The translations under genes were made by a program, and so were the position numbers. Shown in pieces: positions 1 through 8,598 of a stretch of 64,000 nt of DNA (positions within the stretch are counted from its first letter, which is position 1; the number at the start of each line of letters is the position of its first letter). Location: positions 105,045 through 169,044 of the forward strand of contig JAUICQ010000003.1 of assembly GCA_030427425.1 (NCBI GenBank), given 5' to 3'. This DNA is from Fimbriimonadia bacterium. Its GTDB lineage: Bacteria; Armatimonadota; Fimbriimonadia; Fimbriimonadales; Fimbriimonadaceae. The notes beneath the pieces are model-generated. The model ran no database searches, was not told where the DNA came from, and worked only from the letters and a program-made list of their open reading frames with translations.

Positions 1-1
1 T

Positions 2-3000
2 GTCATAAAGTCTGCAGTTTTAATAGGATTTTTGGCATCGACCAATTCAATGGTACATGGAAGTAGTGCCAAATATACTAATAAACCCGGAATTAGAAAG
101 TGTGTGCTAAAGGGTACTGTGGTACTAGAGCGTACAAAAGAACATGTACCGTTAAGCTATGGTGATATTAGGCAGACTAAAGAGTATCCTATAGAAATTT
201 ATCTGGATGTTCCTAAGCTACAGAATAAGAATGTTCGCCAAGAGCATAATCCTCTATTCGGGCATAGCGGTTCTCATTGGCACATCTTATGTAATGAAAA
301 GGGAGAGCCTGTAAATGATGCAAACGGCAGGTGCTGGCCAGCATTTTTATGTAAAGAAGAGGGTATTCTTACAACTCCTTACTATCTTTCAGAGAGTCTT
401 GGCATTGCAGAATACCACATTGCTAAAGATTCACAGAATAACAAAGCTTCAGTAAATATAACACTGTATCCTACTAAGCAGTTTAATCCGCATGGAAGTT
501 CTGCAGATGAGTGGAGTCAGAATTCTATAGTGCTTCAAATACCTTACGATACACTTGTAAATAGACTAAACGGTACAAGTAGTGATGATACCAGTACGCA
601 TAGTTCGGTATCGGATCCATGGATGGTTAAATTTGACGATGAGGATGAGCAGGATATTGAATCATTGCTAGGAATAAAACCTCCTGCATACAATGATATT
701 CCTTGTTTAATGGTTTCCCAGCATTCAACAAGTAAGTTTTTCAGCTTGCAAGGAATAAGAGATATAAAAATTACAGATGTAACCAGAACTGGTTTTCAGG
801 GCTGCAGAAGACCTGCTAAATTAAGTGCAAATATGGTGGAAGATTTGGCTAAAATTAAACCAGATTTTGCTAAAACTTCGGTTCCTCTATCAATGATAAT
901 AATACTTAATGCCTTAATAAAATCTAGGATGAATGACGACCTTGGTGATAGTGCCATGGATGACAGCACTGGTGAGATTGGCTCTATGAGTGGTGAAAAC
1001 AGTGATATGAGTGCTCCACTGTTAGGTAGAACTAAGAAAAAGGTGATTAACGGAGATTATGCTTCGAGAATAGAAGAACTTAATATAGATGATACCGTCA
1101 GGGAGAAATTAAGAGATGTAGCTAATAGCTTGAAAGGAATGCATACACATCAGTCGGAATATAGTGTTACAAAAAACTATTTAGAATATGTTCTTAATTT
1201 ACCTTGGGGAGAGAATATAAGCATTCCTTATTCCGATCCCGATTTCATGGAAAGAGTAAAGCAACAACTAGATGCAGACCATTATGGTTTAGATAGGGTA
1301 AAGGAGAAGATTCGACAATATATTTCTGTAAAAACTCTTCGGGCAAGTAGAAATCTAGATGCAAAAAGCAAACAACCTATTCTATGTTTTGTAGGTAGAC
1401 CGGGTATAGGTAAAACGTCTATGGCACAGTCGATTGCAAAATGTATGGGGATACCTTTTCAGAGAATCGCCTTGGGTGGTGTTGATAATGAATCGGTAGT
1501 TAGAGGGCATAGCAGAACGTATGTTGCAGCTAAAGCTGGAAGAATAATGGATGCTATCAAACAGATAGGGGTTACAAATGGTGTAATTGTTTTAGATGAA
1601 ATTGATAAACTTGGAGAAAACAGAGGCGGGAGTCCGGCAGATGCTTTACTAGAGGTATTAGATCCTGAGCAGAACACTTCATTTGTAGATCACTATGTAG
1701 ATATTCCATTCGATCTTAGTGAAACATTCTTTATATGTACAGCTAATAATCTTGGTGGTATACCTCGAGCTCTTCGAGATAGAATGCAAGTTATAGAATT
1801 AGAGGGTTATACAGGTAATGAGAAGTTTCACATTGCTAAAAATCACCTTTTTGGTAAATCACTTGATGAAGTAGGTATTTATAAAGACGAAGTAGAGTTT
1901 ACTGATAATGCTTTCAAATTGATTATTGAAGGTTATACTAGGGAGGCTGGTGTAAGAAACCTTAAGAGAGAAATATACAATGTATTAGCTAAGGCTGGAG
2001 ATGAAATCTTGAGAGGTGCTATCACACCAATCCGTATCGATGAACAGAAAGTGCACGAATATTTACTTGCACCAAGATATGTAGATACTGTAGTAGCAGA
2101 ACGACCCATGACGCAAGGTCTTTCAATAGGGATGTACTATTGTGAAATTGGTGGCGGTATATTGTTCATTGAAGCAAGCTATATGCCAACCGATAAAGAC
2201 TTCCAATTGGAATCCACGGGTCAGTTAGGTGATGTAATGAAAGAGAGTGCTAGAATCGCTTGCAGATACCTGAGAGCAAATGCTGATAAATATGGTGTAG
2301 ATCCTCAGAAATTAGAGAAAGGTAACTTGCATATTCACGTACTAGATGGTTCAACTCCTAAAGAGGGGCCTAGTGCTGGACTAGCGATGTTTACGGCAAT
2401 AGTATCTGAGTTATTGGGTAAACAGATTAAGCCTAATCTAGCAATGACAGGTGAGATAACTCTGCACGGTAGAGCTGGAGTTATTGGCGGTGTAAAGCAG
2501 AAGATAACATTTGCTTATGATGCTGGTGTACGTGAAGTAATTCTTCCTGTAGCAAATAAGAAAGACTATTACGAGGAAGTGTCTCCGGAAATTCAATCTG
2601 AGATGACAGCTCACTTTGTAAATAACGCTGAAGAAGTGTTCAATATTGTGTTTGATGTTCCAGCAGCCAGTGGTGAAGCTAAAACAGAGGATATGGTTCA
2701 GGATGATGAATGTGTAGCTTCTAATGTTGAAGAAAAAGCTCATGAGACATATGCTAGCAAAGCTAAGAGATTAATAGAAGTAACTAGAGTATTGCGTTCA
2801 AGAAGAAATGGTAACTTCAGAAACAGCTACGATGCTAAATATAAAGAGGCAAGTGCTTCTTCACCTGTGATAGAGTGTATAGATGATGAGAGTCTAACTC
2901 CGAACGTAGAAGGTGGGGATGTGGATAGTGTAATGCCAGATGTAGCAAGTGGGGATGCAGATAGTGTAGCTTCAGACTTAGACAGTGGAGACATTAAACA

Positions 3001-3046
3001 AAGTGCTTCTGCAAAGAAGAAGAGAAGAATAGAGTACTTATATTAG
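2..3046 (+). CDS. Lon-type ATP-dependent serine protease with unusual, export-like N-terminus (5' partial)
   Basis: AAA+ protease of the Lon family. The reading frame is open to the window edge. A TTG at 32 is possible, but the codons before it read VIKSAVLIGFLASTNS, a signal-peptide-like hydrophobic run, so the true start probably lies just outside. Numbering from 32: Walker A GRPGIGKTS near 454-462, Walker B VIVLDEIDK near 517-525, catalytic Ser in EGPSAG at about 781 and Lys in GGVKQK at about 822, so ATPase and protease sites look intact. The usual N-terminal LAN domain is not recognisable. It is replaced by about 330 residues of unknown type. The C-terminus has an acidic, Ser-rich extension of about 130 residues ending in KKKRR. 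At more than 1000 aa it is well above the usual 780-820. Lon normally works in the cytosol; the exported-looking start argues for something else, which is inference. Confidence 0.9.
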   Translation, partial: VIKSAVLIGFLASTNSMVHGSSAKYTNKPGIRKCVLKGTVVLERTKEHVPLSYGDIRQTKEYPIEIYLDVPKLQNKNVRQEHNPLFGHSGSHWHILCNEKGEPVNDANGRCWPAFLCKEEGILTTPYYLSESLGIAEYHIAKDSQNNKASVNITLYPTKQFNPHGSSADEWSQNSIVLQIPYDTLVNRLNGTSSDDTSTHSSVSDPWMVKFDDEDEQDIESLLGIKPPAYNDIPCLMVSQHSTSKFFSLQGIRDIKITDVTRTGFQGCRRPAKLSANMVEDLAKIKPDFAKTSVPLSMIIILNALIKSRMNDDLGDSAMDDSTGEIGSMSGENSDMSAPLLGRTKKKVINGDYASRIEELNIDDTVREKLRDVANSLKGMHTHQSEYSVTKNYLEYVLNLPWGENISIPYSDPDFMERVKQQLDADHYGLDRVKEKIRQYISVKTLRASRNLDAKSKQPILCFVGRPGIGKTSMAQSIAKCMGIPFQRIALGGVDNESVVRGHSRTYVAAKAGRIMDAIKQIGVTNGVIVLDEIDKLGENRGGSPADALLEVLDPEQNTSFVDHYVDIPFDLSETFFICTANNLGGIPRALRDRMQVIELEGYTGNEKFHIAKNHLFGKSLDEVGIYKDEVEFTDNAFKLIIEGYTREAGVRNLKREIYNVLAKAGDEILRGAITPIRIDEQKVHEYLLAPRYVDTVVAERPMTQGLSIGMYYCEIGGGILFIEASYMPTDKDFQLESTGQLGDVMKESARIACRYLRANADKYGVDPQKLEKGNLHIHVLDGSTPKEGPSAGLAMFTAIVSELLGKQIKPNLAMTGEITLHGRAGVIGGVKQKITFAYDAGVREVILPVANKKDYYEEVSPEIQSEMTAHFVNNAEEVFNIVFDVPAASGEAKTEDMVQDDECVASNVEEKAHETYASKAKRLIEVTRVLRSRRNGNFRNSYDAKYKEASASSPVIECIDDESLTPNVEGGDVDSVMPDVASGDADSVASDLDSGDIKQSASAKKKRRIEYLY

Positions 3047-3070
3047 TATAAAGAAACCTTATCATTTATA

Positions 3071-3100
3071 GTGCTGGGGTCCGTTAACGGACCCCAGCAC
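3071..3100. terminator. Bidirectional terminator between lon-like gene and dusB
   Basis: Perfect 13-bp inverted repeat with a TTAA loop (GTGCTGGGGTCCG and its complement), lying between two convergent genes and followed by a T-rich stretch. Confidence 0.85.
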
Positions 3101-3120
3101 TATCTTTTACTAATTCCGTG

Positions 3121-4152
3121 TTAAACAAGAAACGCGTCTTTACTGGCGAGTGAATATTCCATGAGAATATCTTCTACTTCCTTATAGGTATTACAAGCGG
3201 TTATTCTACCGCGAATTTTGGATGCTCCTGGGTAGTTCTTGATATACAGCGGTAACTGACCCCGTAAGCTTCTAGTAGCTCTCCCTTCGATTATTTCATA
3301 ACTCTCAGTAGGATCGGCGTTCTGTTCATACTCTATGGTCAGCTTTAGATGTCTAAGAGCTGTAGCAATTCTTTCTTCTAGGTTGGGATCTTCAGGTTCC
3401 TCTTCGTTTCTAAAAGCAGCACAGATTTTAGAGAGTGCCCACGGATTTGAAATCGCTCCTCTTCCAATCATAACGCCTGCACAACCAGTCTGACGTACCA
3501 TGTTTTCAGCGTCTGTTGCAGTTTTGATATCTCCGTTTCCTATCACGGGTATAGAGACTGTTTTAACTAGATTCTGTATTAAATCCCAGTCGGCTTTTCC
3601 TTCGAATCCTTGCTTAGCAAATCTGGCATGGAGGGTAATCATTTTAGCGCCAACATCTTCAAATCGTTTAGCAAGTTCTGGAGCTGCAAACAGGGAGTAG
3701 TCCCATCCAGCTCGTACTTTTACAGTAACAGGTATTTTAACAGCATCTACTACGCTTTTCACAATCTCTGTTGCTAGGTTAGGATCCTTTAATAACGCTG
3801 CTCCAGAGCCCGTACGGCATACTTTAGGCACCCAGCACCCCATATTTATGTCGATGATATCAGCCCCGTGCTCCTCAACGATTTTGGCCGTTTCTGCCAT
3901 GATTTCTGGATTGCTTCCAAAAATCTGTACGGCAAGGGGTCGTTCGGTAGGATGTACTTGCAATTTCTTGTATGTTTTCTTAGCGTTGTAGTGAATTGCC
4001 ATGGCACTGACAAATTCGGTGAACATTAATCCTGGATTAGCTATCTCTTTACATATTAATCGGAAAGGGAGTGATGTAACATCCTCCATGGGAGCTAGTA
4101 GGACAGGCGTATTTATAATAATGTTGCCAATTTTTAGCGGGGAGATATTCAT
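3121..4152 (-). CDS. dusB: tRNA-dihydrouridine synthase (DusB/NifR3-like)
   Basis: FMN-dependent reduction of uridine to dihydrouridine in tRNA D-loops. The 343-aa protein has the TIM-barrel start VLLAPMEDVTSLPFR, the catalytic-loop motif INMGCWVPKV with Cys at about residue 106, followed by GSGAALL, then VKVRAGWD and the FMN/phosphate-binding GNGDI and GVMIGRG motifs. The catalytic loop differs from the common GCPxKK form by having GCWVP. Length is normal for the family. A tRNA-Val gene lies directly upstream on the same strand, so the two could share a transcript. The gene converges on the lon-like gene across a strong hairpin. Confidence 0.93.
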   Translation of the reverse strand: MNISPLKIGNIIINTPVLLAPMEDVTSLPFRLICKEIANPGLMFTEFVSAMAIHYNAKKTYKKLQVHPTERPLAVQIFGSNPEIMAETAKIVEEHGADIIDINMGCWVPKVCRTGSGAALLKDPNLATEIVKSVVDAVKIPVTVKVRAGWDYSLFAAPELAKRFEDVGAKMITLHARFAKQGFEGKADWDLIQNLVKTVSIPVIGNGDIKTATDAENMVRQTGCAGVMIGRGAISNPWALSKICAAFRNEEEPEDPNLEERIATALRHLKLTIEYEQNADPTESYEIIEGRATRSLRGQLPLYIKNYPGASKIRGRITACNTYKEVEDILMEYSLASKDAFLV

Positions 4153-4180
4153 AATGATAGTTGTAAAATTAAATTAGGAG

Positions 4181-4255
4181 TGGTGGGCGGTACAGGATTT
4201 GAACCTGTGACCCCTACAGTGTCATTGTAGTGCTCTACCCCTGAGCTAACCGCCC
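4181..4255 (-). tRNA. tRNA-Val (GAC), CCA encoded
   Basis: Read on the minus strand it folds as a full cloverleaf. The acceptor GGGCGGT pairs with ACCGCCC. The D stem is GCTC/GAGC, the anticodon stem CTACA/TGTAG with loop ATGACAC (anticodon GAC), and the T arm ACAGG-TTCAAAT-CCTGT. A discriminator A is followed by encoded CCA. Length is 75 nt. Confidence 0.96.
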
Positions 4256-4328
4256 CAAAATCTTTAGAGATCTTGTACAATATATAAATTATGAACGGAA
4301 TATACAATTTCGTCAAGTGAGGAAAATA

Positions 4329-5627
4329 CTATTCTACATCGAAACGGACAACAACACTCACTTCACCATTATCGTCCTCTACTGTTTCTATATCAACACT
4401 TACAGTAACTTCGTCCTCCCGCTCTTCTAATTGAGCAGAAACAATGTTCTCCATTGTGTATTTACACAGACTAATAAAATAATGGGAAGAATAAGCCGAA
4501 TCCCCTCTTGCAAATGTAATTAAGTGTGCAACCTCAGTATCAGTAAATATTTCATGAAGGACCTCTCTTTTCTGAGAAATGTAGCTTGCAGTATTCAAAT
4601 GTTTCTCTCTTAGCCGTTCTCTTTCATATTCTATTAAGTATCCTATCTGATTTGCTTCAATATGTTCTCGAGAAGATATTTTTTCTTCACGCAACATCTT
4701 TAATTGTTCTAATCTAAATTCGTGATTCCACTCTATCTGCAGTAGTAATTCTAAGTGATTCAGTACTCTCTTCTGATTGTTGTTGTTTCTTGATAGATAA
4801 TGTCTTATCTGCTCGCAACGTGATAGACCAATTACGGAGTCTATCTTATTAGATAACATGCTGATTCTACGGAAGGAATCGATTCCATTATATAATGGTA
4901 ACGATTCATCTAGCACATCATTATCATCTATTTCTTCTGCAATACCAACAACTCGCAGATGCTCCTGTTCACTTTTTAGCATAATGGCACCAACATCCGA
5001 TTTTAATAACTTGCAGTGGAGTATTGTTGGCGGTACAAGCCAATCCCGACGAGCGTTTAGATGGGGTTCTGTAAACTTAGTGTATAGATGGGAATCGTCT
5101 TTTTCTAGAACGTAATTAGTGCCCAGATGTTTTTTTGTGTTAGGTAGTATCTCTCTGGAATGCTCTTTCATTAAATTTCCAAAGCTTACGATGTAGAAAA
5201 CGGGTCGTTCTGGTATAAAATGATTGTTCTCGTTAAGTTCATACTCATCTTCATTCCTGCAGCTATTATATATGGCTGGTTGGATATCTTCAACGTTCTC
5301 ATTTAGTTTATAGATGGCAAGTAACGAATTGCTGATAGGGGTAGCCTCAACGATAGTGTAAGTTTTTTTGCCAAGTAATACTCTATCTAAAAACAACTCT
5401 CTACCTTCTATTTCCCTAACTGCTAGTAGTGAGTTAGGAGCTACCAGTACTGCAGGTACAGGGTGCATATTTTCTATACTGGAATTGTATGCGCTGCCAA
5501 CGCATTCTACAATATTTTCGGCAGCATTAATACCATCAGTCTCTACCATTAAATGGTGATATACCACTCCGAACGAATTTAAGAATGATAAAAAAACGGC
5601 TATATGCAATGTTATAAATTTAGTCAT
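4329..5627 (-). CDS. Secreted protein with a degenerate trypsin-like fold and helical C-terminal part
   Basis: 432 aa. The N-terminus MTKFITLHIAVFLSFLNSFG looks like a signal peptide. Residues about 35-235 follow the order of a chymotrypsin-type protease. VPAVLVAPNSLLAV stands where the wall strand and AAHC would be, NSLLAIYKL resembles the NDIALIKL strand, PVFYIVSFGN resembles GWGN, and LKSDVGAIML...VVGIA resembles GDSGGPLV...VGI. The His, Asp and oxyanion positions are not conserved, so it would be a pseudoprotease. Residues about 250-390 are charged and helical, and the end is a short acidic strand region. The match to trypsin is by eye and not a database result. No obvious Shine-Dalgarno was seen before the ATG. 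It stands alone between tRNA-Val and a repeat-filled gap. Confidence 0.75.
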   Translation of the reverse strand: MTKFITLHIAVFLSFLNSFGVVYHHLMVETDGINAAENIVECVGSAYNSSIENMHPVPAVLVAPNSLLAVREIEGRELFLDRVLLGKKTYTIVEATPISNSLLAIYKLNENVEDIQPAIYNSCRNEDEYELNENNHFIPERPVFYIVSFGNLMKEHSREILPNTKKHLGTNYVLEKDDSHLYTKFTEPHLNARRDWLVPPTILHCKLLKSDVGAIMLKSEQEHLRVVGIAEEIDDNDVLDESLPLYNGIDSFRRISMLSNKIDSVIGLSRCEQIRHYLSRNNNNQKRVLNHLELLLQIEWNHEFRLEQLKMLREEKISSREHIEANQIGYLIEYERERLREKHLNTASYISQKREVLHEIFTDTEVAHLITFARGDSAYSSHYFISLCKYTMENIVSAQLEEREDEVTVSVDIETVEDDNGEVSVVVRFDVE

Positions 5628-5719
5628 GATCTTGCCAGTTATTGTTTTAGTTTATTATAGGTCCTAGATTTATGAAATGTAGGTATTTCCGACATGTTCT
5701 ACAATTTAGTAAAAATATG

Positions 5720-5744
5720 TTAAAAAATACCTATGACTAAACTA
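5720..5744 (+). repeat. 25-bp direct repeat, left copy
   Basis: Identical to 6052-6076; begins TTAAAAAATACC and ends GACTAAACTA. The pair brackets the R1 element. Confidence 0.9.
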
Positions 5745-5767
5745 GTAACTCAATACTTTAGTAGATA

Positions 5768-5985
5768 TTTTTAAGAAGGTCAGGGATCCCGACGATTTAT
5801 AATGTCGGGAAGACATTTCGAGGCAGTGGTATTGGTCCTTATTAGAGTGATGTATCTGTTAATTTAGATTGATTTTTCTATTTTTGTATAGCTAGAAACA
5901 CTCTGTCGGTTTAATGCCTCCTCTCCAATTGTCACCCCGAGATTGTATAGAGTTCCCCTTCGAGGATGGAGCGGGGACCATGTCC
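5768..5985. repeat. R1 dispersed repeat, long copy A
   Basis: Begins TTTTTAAGAAGGTCA, a 15-mer also present at 8185 and 60252. It has an internal TCCCGAC/GTCGGGA hairpin (5787-5810) and ends with GTCACCCCGAGATTGTAT...CCCCTTCGAGG...GGGGACCATG (5931-5985). Its ends form imperfect inverted repeats of about 13 bp. It aligns along its length with the copy at 8185-8390. Confidence 0.75.
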
Positions 5986-6051
5986 ATCTTTTACAAGAAC
6001 CATGCACAGGCCCCGGAATTTTCCTTGAAAGGGAAGATCCATTACCTTCTA

Positions 6052-6076
6052 TTAAAAAATACCTATGACTAAACTA
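6052..6076 (+). repeat. 25-bp direct repeat, right copy
   Basis: Exact match to 5720-5744, lying 6 bp beyond the end of the dehydrogenase gene. Confidence 0.9.
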
Positions 6077-6082
6077 ATTGCA

Positions 6083-8071
6083 TCAGGCCGATTTCTTGAT
6101 ATCCAGCGAACCGTCCATTACGATATTAATTGCATCTAACACATCTTCTAAGCTGGGCAGAGTAGCATATTCATAAATCGGGTTATAACCAATATGAGTA
6201 TCCTTCCTCGCAACCAATTGCGGAGGAGAGAGCAGTAGATTGAACCAGTCTGGATTAGATGATATCTCGCTTACAATATTAGATCCATAGCCACAAGTTC
6301 TAATATCCTCCTGGATAACCACTAACCGACCCGTTTTTTCGAGCGATTCCACTATTGTATTATAATCGCATGGGATAAGACTTCTAAGATCGATTATCTC
6401 TACAGAACACTGGTCACCACATTTTTCTGCAGCCTCAACAGCTAACTCTAATGTATTTCCCCAAGATACAATCGTTACATCACTCCCTTCTTCTAAAACT
6501 TTCGCTTTTCCAATAGGGACAGGAGTAATTTCAGAGACCTGAGCTCTCTTACGGAAAATATGTTTAGGAACTAAAATAAACGTAGGGTTATCATCATGAA
6601 CAGCACTCCAGAATAATCCGGCAGCATCTTCAGGAGTAGATGGTACTAATACTTGAATTCCAGGCAAGTGGGCTAATAAGGATTCGTTAGACTGACTGTG
6701 CCATAAGCTTCCACCGGGTAGATAGGCTCCGTAAGGACAGTAGATAACCATCGGACATTTCTGGTCGTTATAAGTTCTCCATCGCAGCGTACTAAGATTG
6801 GTGGATACCTGATTCCAGGCTGGAGTAATGAAGTCCATGAACTGTAGTTCAAAAACAGGTCTCATCCCGTACAATGACACTCCTACTGCAACCCCAAGAA
6901 TAGTGGCTTCAGCTAATGGAGAATTAATTACTTTTTCTGGGAAGCTCTCTGAGAGCCCCTTCGTAATTCCAAATACCCCACCCTTCGGATCTTCAATGTC
7001 TTCACCAAACATGAGGATATCATCATGGAACTTTTCAATACAACTCCTCAAGGTTTTATTAATAGCTTCTACCATAGTGCTATTATCTAACTGTATTGGA
7101 GGAGCCGTAAGCTCTATTTCTTTTTTATCACTCCAATTGTATAGCTCAACTTCTTCGGCAACAGGATCGGATGCTGCTTCTGCTTTTATATATAGGTTGT
7201 CTATCTCTTTTACAACCTCTTCTTGCATTAATGTGAATTCATCTTCAGTAAGCTCACCCTCACGGATTAATTTTTCTGCAAGAAGCTTGATAGGGTCCCT
7301 ATCAGCCATCTCCTCAATCTCTTCTTTAGTTCTGTAAATTCTATGATCATCAGAACTGGTATGACTGCTTAGTCTGTCTAAATTACACCAGACAATAGTG
7401 GGTCCGCCACCATTTCTGGATTTTTCTTGGATTTTTTCTGCAGTATCGATAACATCATCTAAATGATAAGCATCCATCTTTACAAGCCTATCTTCACTGA
7501 GAACGCCACCCATCCGGTAAACAAAATGTTTTTCTGTGTTGGTAGATATTCCGTACTTGTTATCCTGGATTAAGAATACAACTGGTAGATTTTCTTGTAC
7601 TGCAAATGCCCACGCTTCATAGAATTCACCCTGTCTGGATGCTGCATCTCCTATGCTAGTATAAACAACAATATCATCTCCCCTCTGTTTAGCAGCCCAT
7701 GCTACCCCACAAGCAGGAAGCAGATTCGCACCAGTAGGCGTAGGAACACTGAAAATTTTATTCTTTTGAGAGTTGAAATGGCCTGGCATCTGTCTACCAC
7801 CCGATGGAGAGTCTTTTTTAGCAAAATAAGCTAGTGCAAGATCGTACGGGGAGAGTCCTTTTTCTAATACCATGCATCTATCCCGGTAGTATGGAAAGAA
7901 CCAATCGTCTTCACGCATAACGGCCGCAAACCCAATCATCGCCTCATGACCGGTTCCGCCTACTTGAAACCAACCCTTGCTCTGACGAAGAAGAATCCCC
8001 TCTCTCCTATCTCCTTCTCTGCTTAGCATCATTGTACGCAAATAATCTCTTCTACTTTTCCGGGCAGCCAT
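6083..8071 (-). CDS. 2-oxoacid (branched-chain) dehydrogenase E1, fused alpha and beta subunits
   Basis: Thiamine-diphosphate-dependent E1 of a branched-chain 2-oxoacid dehydrogenase-type complex. It decarboxylates 2-oxo acids and passes the acyl group to E2 lipoyl. The 662-aa protein fuses both subunits. Residues 1 to about 310 are the alpha part, with the ThDP motif GDAASRQGEF from 141 ending in QDNKYGIST near 170. From about 330 it is the beta part, with FGEDIEDPKGGVFG, SPLAEATILG, QFMDFI and PGGSLWHSQSNE. No E2 or E3 gene is in the window. The fused form is known in Bacteroidota, Chlamydiae and relatives. Substrate assignment (branched-chain rather than pyruvate or acetoin) is by similarity and moderate. 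Strand and flanking repeats suggest a single-gene transcript. Confidence 0.92.
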   Translation of the reverse strand: MAARKSRRDYLRTMMLSREGDRREGILLRQSKGWFQVGGTGHEAMIGFAAVMREDDWFFPYYRDRCMVLEKGLSPYDLALAYFAKKDSPSGGRQMPGHFNSQKNKIFSVPTPTGANLLPACGVAWAAKQRGDDIVVYTSIGDAASRQGEFYEAWAFAVQENLPVVFLIQDNKYGISTNTEKHFVYRMGGVLSEDRLVKMDAYHLDDVIDTAEKIQEKSRNGGGPTIVWCNLDRLSSHTSSDDHRIYRTKEEIEEMADRDPIKLLAEKLIREGELTEDEFTLMQEEVVKEIDNLYIKAEAASDPVAEEVELYNWSDKKEIELTAPPIQLDNSTMVEAINKTLRSCIEKFHDDILMFGEDIEDPKGGVFGITKGLSESFPEKVINSPLAEATILGVAVGVSLYGMRPVFELQFMDFITPAWNQVSTNLSTLRWRTYNDQKCPMVIYCPYGAYLPGGSLWHSQSNESLLAHLPGIQVLVPSTPEDAAGLFWSAVHDDNPTFILVPKHIFRKRAQVSEITPVPIGKAKVLEEGSDVTIVSWGNTLELAVEAAEKCGDQCSVEIIDLRSLIPCDYNTIVESLEKTGRLVVIQEDIRTCGYGSNIVSEISSNPDWFNLLLSPPQLVARKDTHIGYNPIYEYATLPSLEDVLDAINIVMDGSLDIKKSA

Positions 8072-8598
8072 CTGTAATACTCCTTATAATTGCAATTGTA
8101 TTACAATTATTGGTTTTTGCGTTTAAATCATTATGTGCTTGCAAGGTATTTAGGTATAACTAGCTGGTTCTGAAGTAATCGTTTTTTTTAAGAAGGTCAT
8201 GGATCTTCCCCTTCGAGGACAGGCTCTATATACAATATCGAGAAGACATTTCGGTGTGAGGTTCTGGTATTTATAGGAGTGATGGATTTGTTATTCAAAT
8301 TTGATCATGTAATAGGCTGTAACTTTCGATCTGATTAGCTTTATTTCTTACATTGTCACCCCGAGATTGTATATCCTCGGGGACCATGTCGACATTTTAC
8401 AGGATAATGAATACCGAATGAACTCTCTCTATCACTCCATCGAGAAAAAGGAAGATCCGGCCGATTTAAAGTATGGGCACTTAAAACAAATAATTCAGAC
8501 CCGTCTAATTACTAGAAAAAGGGATAAGTTTAGGTATTTCGACCTCCCTGCAGCAAATATATCATAAGAGCAGGTAATTTAAGAATAGGTATAAAATT
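8072..8598. other. Intergenic gap with R1 repeat, divergent E1/ssb promoters presumed
   Basis: No convincing gene. It holds the R1 copy at 8185-8390. A 66-codon open frame (8367-8567) begins inside the repeat and has no family signature. The promoters of the divergent E1 and ssb genes must lie at its edges, but no clear -35/-10 pair could be assigned. Confidence 0.7.
8185..8390. repeat. R1 dispersed repeat, long copy B
   Basis: Starts with the shared 15-mer TTTTTAAGAAGGTCA, contains GACATTTCGGTGTGAGG, and ends GTCACCCCGAGATTGTAT ... GGGGACCATGTC (8355-8390). The right-hand core is shorter than in the copy at 5768-5985. Confidence 0.72.

Larger units (their letters stand above)
5628..6082. 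other. Intergenic gap holding an R1 repeat flanked by 25-bp direct repeats
   Basis: No gene is supported here. The gap contains a full R1 dispersed repeat (5768-5985) and two exact 25-bp direct repeats (5720-5744 and 6052-6076), listed separately. Confidence 0.8.

Noticed and set aside
2438..2743. 101-codon minus-strand ORF
   Set aside because: Antisense shadow of the protease domain of the lon-like gene.
6828..7337. 169-codon plus-strand ORF
   Set aside because: Antisense to the well-supported E1 dehydrogenase; Ser-rich shadow translation.
8367..8567. 66-codon ORF before ssb
   Set aside because: It starts inside the R1 repeat and has no signature or ribosome-binding site.
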